A stretch of 64,000 bases of DNA from Nocardia vermiculata NBRC 100427 (GTDB lineage: Bacteria; Actinomycetota; Actinomycetes; Mycobacteriales; Mycobacteriaceae). The stretch covers positions 62,001 through 126,000 of the forward strand of contig NZ_BDCA01000008.1 of NCBI RefSeq assembly GCF_001613265.1. The letters are read 5' to 3'. Shown in pieces: positions 53,087 to 62,958 of the stretch (position 1 is its first letter; each line of letters opens with the position of its first letter). Under the pieces are notes generated by a model. It saw nothing but the letters and a program-made list of their open reading frames with translations, was not told where the DNA came from and searched no databases. A program made the position numbers and the translations under genes.

Positions 53087-53497
53087 GTGGGAGCCATCGG
53101 TTTCGGCGCGGGAGTGCGGCCCCCTGGGGCCGGACGTGCGGGTGGTCGGCGGGGTCGCGGTTATGGAGCCGTGGCGTCCGCACCGCCCGGCGGCGGGGAC
53201 ATCCGCCGGATGCGCAATGTCGGCGGGTACTCCACCGTCGGCTTCCGGGCGCTTCCCCCGATCGGCCGGGAGCCGGTCGAGCAGGAGAAGTCCGAGGCGG
53301 ACGTGTTGACGGACGCGATCCTGGCACGTGCCGACGAGGTGCTGGCCCAGGCCGACGAGATGCTGGCGGCCGCGGACGAGGAGGCGGGTGCGGCAACCAC
53401 CGACGCCTACGCCGAGGCCGCCACTGCCGGGCCCGCCCCACAGGCCGGCGATGAGCCGGCCGGCGACGAACTGGCCGGGGCCGGGGCGAGCCGGTGA
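53087..53497 (+). CDS. Hypothetical protein within the pyr operon
   Basis: A 136-residue protein starting with GTG after AAGGAGAGGGAGAC, 16 bp past carB, and ending in a GTGA overlap with pyrF. The first ~35 residues are Gly/Arg/Pro-rich. A middle segment reads [20 protein letters not shown]. Residues ~65-100 form an acidic Ala helix with a repeat ([20 protein letters not shown]). The tail is Ala/Gly/Pro-rich. No domain is recognised. Good ribosome-binding signals at both ends favour a real gene. PE/PPE genes occupy a nearby operon position in M. tuberculosis, but this sequence shows no PE motif. Confidence 0.6.
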   Translation: MGAIGFGAGVRPPGAGRAGGRRGRGYGAVASAPPGGGDIRRMRNVGGYSTVGFRALPPIGREPVEQEKSEADVLTDAILARADEVLAQADEMLAAADEEAGAATTDAYAEAATAGPAPQAGDEPAGDELAGAGASR

Positions 53498-54318
53498 CTC
53501 CCTTCGGGGTCGGCCTGGCCGCGGCGATGGCCGGGCTGGGGCCGTTGTGCGCGGGGATCGACCCGCATCCCCAGCTGTTGCGCGAGTGGGGCTTCAGCGA
53601 AGACGTCGAAGGACTGAAACGGTTCGCCGACATCTGTGTCGAGGTGTTCGCGGGCCGGGTCGCACTGGTGAAGCCGCAGGTGGCCTTCTTCGAGGAATAC
53701 GGTTCCGGCGGAATCGTGGTCCTCGAGGACACCATCGCGGCACTCCGGTCGGCGGGCACCCTGGTATTGGCCGACGCCAAACGCGGCGATATCGGCTCGA
53801 CGATGGCCGCCTACGCCCGTGCCTGGCTCGGTGACGGTCCGCTCGCCAGCGACGCGGTCACGGTGTCGCCGTATCTCGGTTTCGGATCGCTGACTCCTGC
53901 GCTGGACGCCGCGAGTGCGGCCGGCCGGGGTGTTTTCGTGCTGGCGGCCACCTCGAATCCGGAGGCCGCGGAACTGCAGCGGATCACCGCGGGTGACGGC
54001 CGTAGCGTGGCACAGCTGATGATCGACGCGGCGGCCGAGCGTAATGCGGGCCCGGAACCGGGATCGGTCGGTGTGGTGGTCGGCGCGACACTCACCGAAC
54101 CGGTGGATCTGCGCAAGCTCAACGGTCCGGTGCTGATGCCGGGCGTCGGTGCGCAGGGCGGGGGGCCGGATTCGATCCGCGCCCTGGTCCCGCCCGAACA
54201 GTTCGCGGCCGTGGTACCCAATGTTTCGCGGGAGCTGTTGGGTGCCGGTCCCTCGGTCGCCGCGATGCGCACCAAGCTGCACAAGCTCGCCGACGAGTTC
54301 GCGTTTCTGCAAGCCTGA
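53494..54318 (+). CDS. pyrF: Orotidine-5'-phosphate decarboxylase (type 2, long form)
   Basis: Converts OMP to UMP, the last step of the pathway. The 274 residues show the type 2 pattern common in actinobacteria: [16 protein letters not shown] near residue 19, [13 protein letters not shown] near 60, and the catalytic Lys/Asp cluster [18 protein letters not shown] near 91, followed by [10 protein letters not shown]. Its GTG overlaps the preceding stop. A perfect 18-bp hairpin 22 bp after the stop ends the operon. Confidence 0.95.
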   Translation: MTPFGVGLAAAMAGLGPLCAGIDPHPQLLREWGFSEDVEGLKRFADICVEVFAGRVALVKPQVAFFEEYGSGGIVVLEDTIAALRSAGTLVLADAKRGDIGSTMAAYARAWLGDGPLASDAVTVSPYLGFGSLTPALDAASAAGRGVFVLAATSNPEAAELQRITAGDGRSVAQLMIDAAAERNAGPEPGSVGVVVGATLTEPVDLRKLNGPVLMPGVGAQGGGPDSIRALVPPEQFAAVVPNVSRELLGAGPSVAAMRTKLHKLADEFAFLQA

Positions 54319-54340
54319 GGGCGTTGCCCGTCCGGCCACG

Positions 54341-54379
54341 ACAACCCCCTGACGCCGTCGTACGGCGTCAGGGGGTTGT
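54341..54379 (+). terminator. Terminator of the pyr operon
   Basis: Arms 54341-54358 and 54362-54379 form a perfect 18-bp stem with a CGT loop, and GGGGGTTGTG closes the 3' side. Confidence 0.88.
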
Positions 54380-54837
54380 GCTCCTTGCGTGCCCGGGCAT
54401 TTCCGGCTCAACGCGCCTTCCGGGGGGTGCTACGACCCTTTTGCGCACGTGTGCCCGCGGCTGGTGGTGCGGGAAGCGTTGGGCCGCACCGCGACACGCT
54501 GGGGCAAAAATGAGCGACACGCGGATAATTTTCAGAAAGTTCCAGGTCGCACGATTACAGGTCGGTTACGGCCGCATCGGGCCCGGCTGGTCTGTGCCGA
54601 CCGAACCGGCGAAAACGGGAAAACCGCAGGCCACGGCCGTGCGCAGGATTTCGTCCGCGGCCTCGCGGTGGCAGACCGAATTCCGCGCACCGACCGGCCC
54701 GAGACCGGGCCCCGATGCCCGAATCGGGCGCTGACCTGGGGGGTGGGTTCGCAATCGACGGGCCGCGTGGGTACGGTCGCTGAGACCGTCGGGTTACCGG
54801 CGGGAGATTTAGCAATGAACGATGAGACGGAGGAACC
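54380..54837 (+). other. 458-bp non-coding stretch upstream of mihF
   Basis: No convincing gene is present; open frames here lack family signals and look like codon-bias shadows. The stretch GGATAATTTTCAGAAAG near 54524 is unusually AT-rich for this genome and could mark the mihF promoter or an upstream binding site. ACGGAGGA before the GTG is the mihF Shine-Dalgarno. A long untranslated leader is possible. Confidence 0.5.
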
Positions 54838-54856
54838 GTGGCCCTTCCCCAGCTGA
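54815..54856 (+). CDS. Possible 13-codon leader ORF overlapping the mihF start
   Basis: ATG at 54815 opens [13 protein letters not shown] and stops at 54856, 16 codon-bases past the mihF GTG in another frame. If translated it would compete with or couple to mihF initiation, because its frame runs over the mihF Shine-Dalgarno. No strong ribosome-binding site precedes it, so the evidence is weak. Confidence 0.25.
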   Translation: MNDETEEPWPFPS

Positions 54857-55158
54857 CTGACGAGCAGCGCGCCGCTGCTTTGGAGAAGGCGGCTGCCGCT
54901 CGCCGCGCTCGGGCAGAGCTCAAGGAGCGCTTGAAGCGTGGCGGCACTGACCTGAAGACGGTCCTGAAGGATGCCGAGACCGATGAGGTGCTCGGCAAGA
55001 TGAAGGTGTCGGCTCTGCTGGAAGCCCTGCCCAAGGTTGGCAAGGTCAAGGCGGCCGAGATCATGAGCGAGCTGGAGATCGCGCCGACCCGCCGCCTGCG
55101 GGGCCTGGGCGACCGGCAGCGCAAGGCGCTGCTGGCGAAGTTCGACTTCGAAGCCTGA
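54838..55158 (+). CDS. mihF: Actinobacterial integration host factor (mIHF)
   Basis: Nucleoid-associated DNA-bending protein found only in actinobacteria and essential in mycobacteria. The 106 residues comprise a basic N-terminal helix ([20 protein letters not shown]) and the helix-two-turn-helix/S13-like core ([18 protein letters not shown], then [20 protein letters not shown]). The GTG gives the short, experimentally supported length of the mycobacterial protein and has ACGGAGGA 3 bases upstream. It precedes gmk by 7 bp as in mycobacteria. Confidence 0.97.
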   Translation: MALPQLTDEQRAAALEKAAAARRARAELKERLKRGGTDLKTVLKDAETDEVLGKMKVSALLEALPKVGKVKAAEIMSELEIAPTRRLRGLGDRQRKALLAKFDFEA

Positions 55159-55165
55159 TCCGAGG

Positions 55166-56087
<922 letters not shown>

Positions 56088-56168
56088 CACCTCGGTCGTG
56101 GTATCAGCGACAGCGCCCGGGTGCCTGGTCGCCGCCCACCTCCACCGGATCGAAGAGGCTTGATTCAG

Positions 56169-57386
56169 ATGCGAATCGTTGTCGGCGTGGGCGGCGGTAT
56201 CGCCGCCTACAAGGCGTGCTCGTTGGTGCGCAAGTTCACCGAGTCCGGGCACACTGTCCGGGTCGTCCCCACCGAGGCTGCGCTGCAGTTCGTCGGCCGG
56301 GCCACCTTCGAGGCGCTGTCGGGCAATCCGGTGCACACCGGTGTTTTCGACGATGTGCCCGAGGTGCCCCACGTACGGATCGGCCAGGAAGCCGACCTGG
56401 TGGTCATCGCACCGGCGACTGCGGACCTGATGGCCCGCGCGGCGTCGGGCCGCGCCGACGATCTGCTGACTGCCACTCTGCTGACCGCACGATGTCCCGT
56501 ACTCTTCGTCCCCGCCATGCACACCGAGATGTGGGAGCATCCGGCCACGATCGCGAATGTGGCCACTCTGCGTGCGCACGGGTCGACCGTGATGGATCCC
56601 GCATCGGGGCGGCTGACCGGCGCCGATACGGGTGCGGGACGGCTGCCCGAGCCCGAGGAGATCTTCGCGCTGGCCTCGCTGCTGGTCGAACGACCCGATG
56701 CGCTGCCCCGCGATCTGGAGAACCGTCGCGTCGTGGTGTCGGCGGGTGGCACGCGTGAACCGCTGGACCCGGTCCGCTTCCTCGGCAATCGCAGTTCCGG
56801 CAAACAGGGCTATGCGATGGCGCGGGTGGCCGCCCAGCGCGGTGCGCAGGTGACATTGATCGCCGGCAACACCATCGGTCTGGAACCGCCGGCCGGTGTC
56901 GAGGTCGTACATGTGACCACGGCCGAGCAGATGGGCACCGCGGTGGACAAACATTCCGCGGGCGCCGATGCGGTCGTGATGGCCGCCGCCGTCGCCGATT
57001 TCCGGCCGTCCAACGTCGCTGCCGCGAAAATCAAAAAGGGTGCGCACGAACCCAATTCGATCGAACTGACCAAGAATCGCGATATTCTCGCCGGCCTGGT
57101 GCAGGCGCGTCGTGACGGGCAGTTGAGCGGTCTCGCCATCGTCGGTTTCGCCGCCGAGACCGGGGACGAGCACGGCGACGTGCTGACTCATGCGCGTGCC
57201 AAGCTCGCCCGTAAGGGATGCGATCTGCTGGTGGTCAACGCGGTCGGCGAGGGTAAGGCCTTCGAGGTCGACAACAACGACGGCTGGCTGCTCGGTGCCG
57301 ACGGTGCCGAGCAGGCGCTGGATCACGGTTCCAAGGCCTTGCTGGCGAGCCGGGTCCTCGATGCGCTGAGCCCGCTATTGCGTTGA
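56169..57386 (+). CDS. coaBC: Bifunctional phosphopantothenoylcysteine decarboxylase/synthase
   Basis: Two successive steps of coenzyme A synthesis. In 405 residues, the N-terminal CoaC flavoprotein domain has VVGVGGGIAAYKACSLVRKF, the catalytic-site His region VPHVRIGQEADLVVIAPATA and PAMHTEMWEHPA near residue 116. The C-terminal CoaB domain starts near 190 with VVSAGGTREPLDPVRFLGNR and SSGKQGYAMA, and contains AAVADFRPSN near 274. The ATG at 56169 matches the usual start. It is preceded by rpoZ and followed by metK. Confidence 0.96.
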   Translation: MRIVVGVGGGIAAYKACSLVRKFTESGHTVRVVPTEAALQFVGRATFEALSGNPVHTGVFDDVPEVPHVRIGQEADLVVIAPATADLMARAASGRADDLLTATLLTARCPVLFVPAMHTEMWEHPATIANVATLRAHGSTVMDPASGRLTGADTGAGRLPEPEEIFALASLLVERPDALPRDLENRRVVVSAGGTREPLDPVRFLGNRSSGKQGYAMARVAAQRGAQVTLIAGNTIGLEPPAGVEVVHVTTAEQMGTAVDKHSAGADAVVMAAAVADFRPSNVAAAKIKKGAHEPNSIELTKNRDILAGLVQARRDGQLSGLAIVGFAAETGDEHGDVLTHARAKLARKGCDLLVVNAVGEGKAFEVDNNDGWLLGADGAEQALDHGSKALLASRVLDALSPLLR

Positions 57387-57587
57387 ACCGCAATCGTTTC
57401 AGCCCCGGCAGGCGGCGTAGTATCGCCGCCGTGACCGGTTCGTCACGCGGTAGCGGACAGGTTCCGGGGTGCTGTGCCCCACACGCGGAGACATTTGCAA
57501 TAGTCTGAGGCAAGGGTTGTGCGGTGACGCGATGCCGTTACTGTCGCATCCCGACATGAGAAACCCGTTGAGGGAGAGGGAACAACT

Positions 57588-58802
57588 GTGCGCACGTCCG
57601 GTAGCCGGCTATTCACGAGTGAGTCCGTCACAGAGGGTCACCCGGACAAGATTTGTGATGCCATCAGCGACTCCGTCCTCGATGCGCTGCTGGCCCAGGA
57701 TCCGCACAGCCGTGTAGCGGTGGAGACCCTGGTGACCACCGGCCAGGTGCATGTAGCCGGTGAGGTCACCACCGAGGCCTATGCCGATATCCCGACCATC
57801 GTGCGCGAAAAGGTGCTCGATATCGGGTACGACTCCTCGGCCAAGGGTTTCGACGGCTCCTCCTGCGGGGTGAACGTCGCCATCGGCGCGCAGTCGCCGG
57901 ATATCGCGCAGGGTGTCGACCATTCGCACGAGGCCCGCGTCGGCGGCTCCGACGACGAGATCGAGCGTCAGGGTGCCGGTGACCAGGGCCTGATGTTCGG
58001 ATACGCCACCAAGGAGACTCCGGAGCTGATGCCGCTGCCGATCGCGCTGGCGCACCGGCTCTCGCGGCGGTTGACCGAGGTCCGCAAGTCCGGCGTGCTG
58101 CCGTATCTGCGTCCCGACGGCAAGACCCAGGTCACCATCGAATACGAGGGCGACCGGCCGGTCCGGCTGGATACCGTGGTGCTCTCGACCCAGCATGCGG
58201 CCGATATCGATCTGGACAATCTGCTGGCTCCGGATATCCGCGAGAAGGTCGTCGATGCCGTGCTGGCGGATCTGGAGCTGCCCAATCCGCTCGATACCTC
58301 CGATATCCGGCTGCTGGTCAACCCGACCGGCAAGTTCGTGCTGGGCGGACCGATGGGCGACGCCGGCCTGACCGGTCGCAAGATCATCGTCGACACCTAC
58401 GGCGGGATGGCCCGCCACGGCGGCGGCGCCTTCTCCGGTAAGGACCCGTCGAAGGTGGACCGCTCGGCTGCGTACGCCATGCGTTGGGTGGCCAAGAACG
58501 TCGTCGCCGCCGACCTCGCCGACCGGGTCGAGGTTCAGGTGGCCTACGCGATCGGCAAGGCCGCACCGGTGGGTCTGTTCGTCGAGACCTTCGGCACCGA
58601 GCGGGTCGATCCGGCGCAGATCTCGAAGGCGATCAGCGAGATCTTCGATCTGCGCCCCGGTGCCATCATTCGCGATCTGGACCTGCTGCGCCCGATCTAC
58701 GCACCGACCGCCGCGTACGGCCACTTCGGCCGCACCGACGTCGACCTTCCGTGGGAGCGCACCGACCGCGCCGACAAGCTGCGCGCGGCCGGGGGCCTCT
58801 GA
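57588..58802 (+). CDS. metK: S-adenosylmethionine synthetase
   Basis: Makes SAM from ATP and methionine. The 404 residues include [20 protein letters not shown] (about residues 9-28), the [12 protein letters not shown] segment near 127, and [20 protein letters not shown] near 275, all family signatures with catalytic His and Lys. GGGAGAGGG lies 8 bases before the GTG. In the 201-bp upstream gap I saw no sequence that fits a SAM riboswitch consensus. priA begins within 20 bp of the stop. Confidence 0.98.
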   Translation: MRTSGSRLFTSESVTEGHPDKICDAISDSVLDALLAQDPHSRVAVETLVTTGQVHVAGEVTTEAYADIPTIVREKVLDIGYDSSAKGFDGSSCGVNVAIGAQSPDIAQGVDHSHEARVGGSDDEIERQGAGDQGLMFGYATKETPELMPLPIALAHRLSRRLTEVRKSGVLPYLRPDGKTQVTIEYEGDRPVRLDTVVLSTQHAADIDLDNLLAPDIREKVVDAVLADLELPNPLDTSDIRLLVNPTGKFVLGGPMGDAGLTGRKIIVDTYGGMARHGGGAFSGKDPSKVDRSAAYAMRWVAKNVVAADLADRVEVQVAYAIGKAAPVGLFVETFGTERVDPAQISKAISEIFDLRPGAIIRDLDLLRPIYAPTAAYGHFGRTDVDLPWERTDRADKLRAAGGL

Positions 58803-58819
58803 GCCGCGCCACGCCGGCC

Positions 58820-61312
58820 TTGGCGAAAGCGATCGAACCGACGGCGTCCTCCGTGCACACGGGGGGCGCCGTTCGCGTGCCCGGACCTCCGGATACCGGA
58901 CCGCATCCGCACCTCGACGGGGCATCCGGTCGAGACAGCGCGCCGGCGGCGGTGGAGTCGAGCTCCTCGGCCGATCGGGATGCGCCCGACCTCGGGGTCG
59001 AGGCAGGCGCTGTGCCGGACTCGCGGGACGCGGTTGTCGACGGTGTTCGGCAGTCCCGGGGGAGTGAACGCGGCGTCGTTCCCGCAGCAGTAGCCGAGCA
59101 CGCGGCTGCGGTGGCGGGCAGCGACGAGGCCGCACCGATCCGGCTCGAGAAGCCGATCGCGCGCGTGCTGCCGCTACTCGAACCCGCGCACCTCGATCGT
59201 GATTTCGACTATTCGGTGCCGCCGGAGATGGACGACCTCGCGGCGCCCGGTGTGCGGGTGCGGGTGCGGTTCTCCGGTCGCCTGGTCGACGGTTTCATTC
59301 TCGAACGACTCACGCGCAGTGAGCATTCCGGAAAAATTCAGCCTCTGCAGCGGGTGGTGTCGGGCGAACGGGTCCTGACTCCGGAGATCGTTCGCCTGGT
59401 GTCCGCGGTCGCGGCGCGGTATGCCGGAACTCGCGCCGATGTGCTGCGGCTGGCGATTCCGCCCCGGCATGCGCGCACCGAAGCGGCCGAGCCGAAACCT
59501 GTGCAGCTGCCCGAGATTCCGGCGGATTTTCCGGAATGGTCGAGGTACGTCCATGCGGGTTCGTTCCTGTCGGCGTTGCGGCGCGGGAGCGGACCTCGCG
59601 CGGCCTGGCAGGCGATGCCGGGAGAGGAGTGGCCGCGCCGGCTCGCGGAGTTGGCGGCCACCGCCGTTGCGGGTGGACGCAGCGTGATCGTCATGGTCCC
59701 GGATCAACGCGACCTGGATCGGGTCGTGGCGGAATGTGCTGTGCTGGTGGGCGATGCGGTGGTCGGGCTGTCGGCGGGGCTGGGGCCCGCCGCTCGATAC
59801 CGGCGGTGGCTCGCCGTGCTGCGGGGGACGGCGCGTGTCGTGGTCGGAACGCGGAGCGCGGTCTTCGCGCCCGCTCGTGAGCTGGGTCTGCTCATCGTGT
59901 GGGACGACGGCGACGACACCTATGCCGAACCGCGCGCGCCCTACCCGCATGCGCGCGAGGTGGCGATGCTGCGCGCACACGAGACCGGCGCAGCCTTCGT
60001 GGTGGGCGGATTCGCGCGCACCGCCGAAGCGCAAGCGATGGTCGCCACCGGATGGGCCCACGACCTGCTGGCCGATCGAAACACCTTGCGCGCCACCGTG
60101 CCTCGAATTCACGCACCGGGGGACAGTGATATCGCCCTGGAACGCGATCCGATGGCCCGCGCGATCCGGATCCCGGGTACCGCCTTCGTCGCCGCCCGGC
60201 GTGCCCTGGCCGCCGGGGACCCGGTACTGGTGCAGGTTCCGCGCCGCGGCTATGTCCCGGCCCTGGCCTGTGCGAAATGCCGCACCCCGGCCCGCTGCAG
60301 GCATTGCAACGGCCCGCTGTCGTTACCCGAGCAGGATCGACCGGAGAGCCGGAATGCCCGGCGGGGGAACGGTGCTCCGGGCGAGGCGGCAGCTGCCGGG
60401 CGAGCCCGTGCCGCCGTCGGTGGAGACCACGAGGCAGGTGCCGCGCATTCCCGCCGTACCGGTTCTGCCGGTGCACGCGGCGCCGGGCGGTCGGTGGCGT
60501 CGTCCGCAGTCCCGTTGGGCAGCAAAGCGTCCGAGGACAGTGCGCACAGTCCGAGCTGTCGTTGGTGCGGGAAGATGGAGCCGAGCTTCCGCTGCGGTAA
60601 CTGTGGTTCGCGCGTGCTGCGCGCGGTGGTGATCGGTGCGCAGCGCACCGCCGAGGAATTGGGCCGAGCGTTCCCCGGGGTCCCGATTCGTGGTTCGGGC
60701 GGCGCCTCGGTCCTGGACTCCGTGCCGGAAGGACCTCAGGTGGTGGTGTCGACCATCGGCGCCGAGCCCGCGGTACCCGGTGGGTACGCGGTGGCGCTGC
60801 TACTCGACGGCTGGGCGCTGCTGGGCCGCGCCGATCTGCGCGCCGCCGAGGATGCGCTGCGGCGCTGGATGTCGGCGGCGACGCTCGTCCGCGCGGACGG
60901 CGAAGTGTTGGTGATGGCCGAGCCGTCACTGCCGACCGTGCAGGCGCTGGTGCGCTGGGACCCGGTCGGTCACGCCCGCCACGAACTCGACGCGCGCGTC
61001 GAGGTCCGCTTCCCGCCCGCCGTGCGGCTCGCCGCGGTCGACGGCACCACCGCGACCGTCGGCGAATTACTCGGCGAGACAGTGCTTCCCGAGGGTGTCG
61101 AGGTGCTTGGCCCGGTGCCACTACCGCCCGGCGCCCGCACCCCCTTCTCCGGCGATACCGCCCCTACCGAGGTCGAGCGCATGATCCTGCGGGTGGACCG
61201 TGGCGCGGGCAGCGCACTGTCACGGGCCCTGGCCGATGCCTTGGCGGTGCGCAGCAGTCACCGCTCCACCGGCCCGCTGCGAGTGCAGATCGACCCGGTC
61301 GACATCGGCTAG
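58820..61312 (+). CDS. priA: PriA-like replication restart protein lacking helicase motifs
   Basis: Primosome-assembly homologue, 830 residues from the TTG at 58820. The PriA 3' DNA-binding domain starts near residue 112 (IARVLPLLEPAHLDRDFDYS). In the ATPase region Walker A is missing (AMPGEEWPRR where GxTGSGKT would be) and the DEEH box reads VWDDGDDTYAEPRAPYPHA. Eight cysteines form two zinc sites (CAKC, CRHC, CRWC, CGNC), with an ~80-residue basic insert between the second and third pairs. Loss of helicase motifs is known for actinobacterial PriA. The start is uncertain: GTG 58853 or 58877 are alternatives, and the first ~110 residues are disordered. It overlaps the convergent gene by 4 bases. 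Confidence 0.88.
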   Translation: MAKAIEPTASSVHTGGAVRVPGPPDTGPHPHLDGASGRDSAPAAVESSSSADRDAPDLGVEAGAVPDSRDAVVDGVRQSRGSERGVVPAAVAEHAAAVAGSDEAAPIRLEKPIARVLPLLEPAHLDRDFDYSVPPEMDDLAAPGVRVRVRFSGRLVDGFILERLTRSEHSGKIQPLQRVVSGERVLTPEIVRLVSAVAARYAGTRADVLRLAIPPRHARTEAAEPKPVQLPEIPADFPEWSRYVHAGSFLSALRRGSGPRAAWQAMPGEEWPRRLAELAATAVAGGRSVIVMVPDQRDLDRVVAECAVLVGDAVVGLSAGLGPAARYRRWLAVLRGTARVVVGTRSAVFAPARELGLLIVWDDGDDTYAEPRAPYPHAREVAMLRAHETGAAFVVGGFARTAEAQAMVATGWAHDLLADRNTLRATVPRIHAPGDSDIALERDPMARAIRIPGTAFVAARRALAAGDPVLVQVPRRGYVPALACAKCRTPARCRHCNGPLSLPEQDRPESRNARRGNGAPGEAAAAGRARAAVGGDHEAGAAHSRRTGSAGARGAGRSVASSAVPLGSKASEDSAHSPSCRWCGKMEPSFRCGNCGSRVLRAVVIGAQRTAEELGRAFPGVPIRGSGGASVLDSVPEGPQVVVSTIGAEPAVPGGYAVALLLDGWALLGRADLRAAEDALRRWMSAATLVRADGEVLVMAEPSLPTVQALVRWDPVGHARHELDARVEVRFPPAVRLAAVDGTTATVGELLGETVLPEGVEVLGPVPLPPGARTPFSGDTAPTEVERMILRVDRGAGSALSRALADALAVRSSHRSTGPLRVQIDPVDIG

Positions 61313-62169
61313 GCGCCGACCGGCGCCGAGGTGGCAGCGAAGGCGGCCCGATTGCGGGCAGCCCAGTCGGTGTATCCGGTGGCCGGGCGGCCGAGAACGT
61401 CCGGGACTCCCGAACCGGTGGCCTGTTCCCCGGGCAGGGGCGTGCCGAGCACATCCAGCGTGCCGTCGGCGACCGCCGGTGGCACGAAACGCAGGAGGTT
61501 CGCCCGCGCTTGTTCCCGATCCAACTCCACCAGCCGCACCGGCCGGTCCAGTGCACGAGTGAGGATCTGCACCTGTTCTCGGGGAGTGATGGGGGCCGGG
61601 CCCGTGATCTCGTAGGTGCGCCCGGCGTGGCCGCCACGCAGTGCGGCGGCCGCGACCGCCGCGATGTCGGCGGGGTCGACCATCGGCAACGCGATATCGG
61701 GGAACGGGGTGTACACGGTGTTCTCCGTGATGATGCTGTCGCGCCAGGCGATGGTGTTGGAGAAGAATCCGCTCGGCCGCAGCACCGTCCACTCCGGCTC
61801 CGCATCTCGTACTGCCTGTTCGAATGCGGCGCTGCGCGCATGGGATTCGAGATGCGGGCGGGTCCCGGCCACCTGTGAGGACAACAGAACCACCCGGTCC
61901 ACTTCGGCGGCGCGCAGCGCCTCGAGATACTCGGCCGGGCGTGGTCCCGTGACCAGCTGCGGGCCTGTGAAGAGCAGGAACACTGCCTCCGCTCCGGCGA
62001 CGGCGGCGCCGAGCCCGTGTGGGTCGCCGAGGTCTGCGCGCCGGTGCGCTACACCGTCGGGTAGTGGCGCGGTGCCCCGCGAAATCGCGGTCACCTCCTC
62101 GCCGCCGTCGAGGAGAGTGCGGACCAGCACTCGTCCGATGGTGCCGGTCGCTCCCGTGATCGCGATCAT
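61309..62169 (-). CDS. NmrA-like NAD(P)-binding atypical SDR
   Basis: A 286-residue reductase/sensor of the atypical SDR group. The N-terminal nucleotide motif is ITGATGTIGRVLVRTLLDGG. VFLLFTGPQ lies near residue 63, VLLSSQVAG near 95, and EWTVLRPSGFFSNTIAWRD near 125. Active-site Tyr-x-x-x-Lys is not evident, as in NmrA/HSCARG types, so it may bind nucleotides without catalysis. It is divergent from a TetR regulator and shares an operator region. Its stop overlaps the priA stop (CTAG). Confidence 0.85.
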   Translation of the reverse strand: MIAITGATGTIGRVLVRTLLDGGEEVTAISRGTAPLPDGVAHRRADLGDPHGLGAAVAGAEAVFLLFTGPQLVTGPRPAEYLEALRAAEVDRVVLLSSQVAGTRPHLESHARSAAFEQAVRDAEPEWTVLRPSGFFSNTIAWRDSIITENTVYTPFPDIALPMVDPADIAAVAAAALRGGHAGRTYEITGPAPITPREQVQILTRALDRPVRLVELDREQARANLLRFVPPAVADGTLDVLGTPLPGEQATGSGVPDVLGRPATGYTDWAARNRAAFAATSAPVGA

Positions 62170-62179
62170 GATTCACTCC

Positions 62180-62199
62180 TGAGTTAGTTGACTGACTCA
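62180..62199. promoter_or_regulatory. TetR-type palindrome upstream of the SDR gene
   Basis: TGAGTTAGTTGACTGACTCA reads the same on both strands at 16 of 20 positions, with exact TGAGT/ACTCA ends. It begins 10 bp upstream of the SDR start codon. Confidence 0.6.
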
Positions 62200-62236
62200 G
62201 TTCAACGTTATCGACTGATGCGGCGCTTGTCTATAG

Positions 62237-62256
62237 TTAGTTGGGTGACCAACTCA
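62237..62256. promoter_or_regulatory. Second TetR-type palindrome overlapping the regulator's start
   Basis: AGTTGG-GTGA-CCAACT (62239-62254) has exact 6-bp arms and covers the GTG start at 62245. It shares the AGTTnG/CAACTCA elements of the site at 62180-62199, fitting autoregulation by the same TetR. Confidence 0.55.
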
Positions 62257-62823
62257 GAATCGGTGACTCGGCCGGGGAAGCGGGAACGGCTGGCCTCCGC
62301 CGCCGCGGAGGTCTTTCATCGGCAGGGCGTGGAGAAGACGACGATTGCCGATATCGCGCAGGCCGCGGATGTGCCCGTAGGTAACGTCTACTACTACTTC
62401 AAAACCAAGGATCAGCTGATCGGGGCGGCGATCGGGGCGCATGCGCGGGCTCTCGACGGCTTCCTGGCCGAGCTCGACCGTGAGTCGCGGCCGGCGGCGC
62501 GGTTGAAGACTCTGATCCGGTCGTGGGTCGGTCAGCGGGAGGTGGCTGCGCGATTCGGGTGTCCCACCGGCACCCTCGCGGTCGAGCTGGACAAGCGTTC
62601 CGACGGTCTCGAGCGTGATCTGGCCGCGTCGATGCAGGTGTTGCTGGAGTGGGTGCAGCGGCAGTTCGAGGAACTGGGCCGGGTGGACGCTGGAGAGCTG
62701 GCTGTCGCGCTGATCGCCTCGTATCAGGGGATTTCTTTGCTCACCAATACTTTTCGTAATCCCGAGTTGATGCGTGTCGAGGGTGATCGGTTGGAACGCT
62801 GGATCGATTCCCTCGCCGAGTGA
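62245..62823 (+). CDS. TetR/AcrR family transcriptional regulator
   Basis: A 192-residue regulator. HTH domain: KRERLASAAAEVFHRQGVEK, then TIADIAQAADVPVGNVYYYF (about residues 34-53). The C-terminal domain contains REVAARFGCPTGTLAVELDK and ALIASYQGISLLTNTFRNPE, the pattern of the YcdC/TetR_C group. The GTG at 62245 lies in a palindrome; the frame is open to 62188, but the extra codons run through the operator region. It likely represses itself and the divergent SDR gene. Confidence 0.88.
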   Translation: MTNSESVTRPGKRERLASAAAEVFHRQGVEKTTIADIAQAADVPVGNVYYYFKTKDQLIGAAIGAHARALDGFLAELDRESRPAARLKTLIRSWVGQREVAARFGCPTGTLAVELDKRSDGLERDLAASMQVLLEWVQRQFEELGRVDAGELAVALIASYQGISLLTNTFRNPELMRVEGDRLERWIDSLAE

Positions 62824-62917
62824 GTCGTGGCCGAGTGGTAACCCGGTCCGGGCCGGCTGTGGGTGCGGGCGTTCGGTGAGGCACGTCATGGTTGTCAAAG
62901 ATGCATTGCCGATATAT

Positions 62918-62934
62918 CGTTGACTAGGTCAACG
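62918..62934. promoter_or_regulatory. Palindrome upstream of padR-like gene
   Basis: CGTTGAC-TAG-GTCAACG, exact 7-bp arms, 25 bp before the ATG and 15 bp before its AGGAGG. The position fits an autoregulatory operator. Confidence 0.6.
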
Positions 62935-62958
62935 TAAGACAAGCCTCAGGAGGCAATC

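Noticed and set aside
54389..54856. 155-codon frame upstream of mihF
   Set aside because: The product is compositionally random, lacks a ribosome-binding site and overlaps the pyrF terminator region; only the last 13 codons are listed as a weak leader ORF.
57387..57587. Possible SAM riboswitch in the metK leader
   Set aside because: I could not lay out a SAM-I, SAM-II or SAM-IV core; a few short complementary segments are no more than expected by chance.
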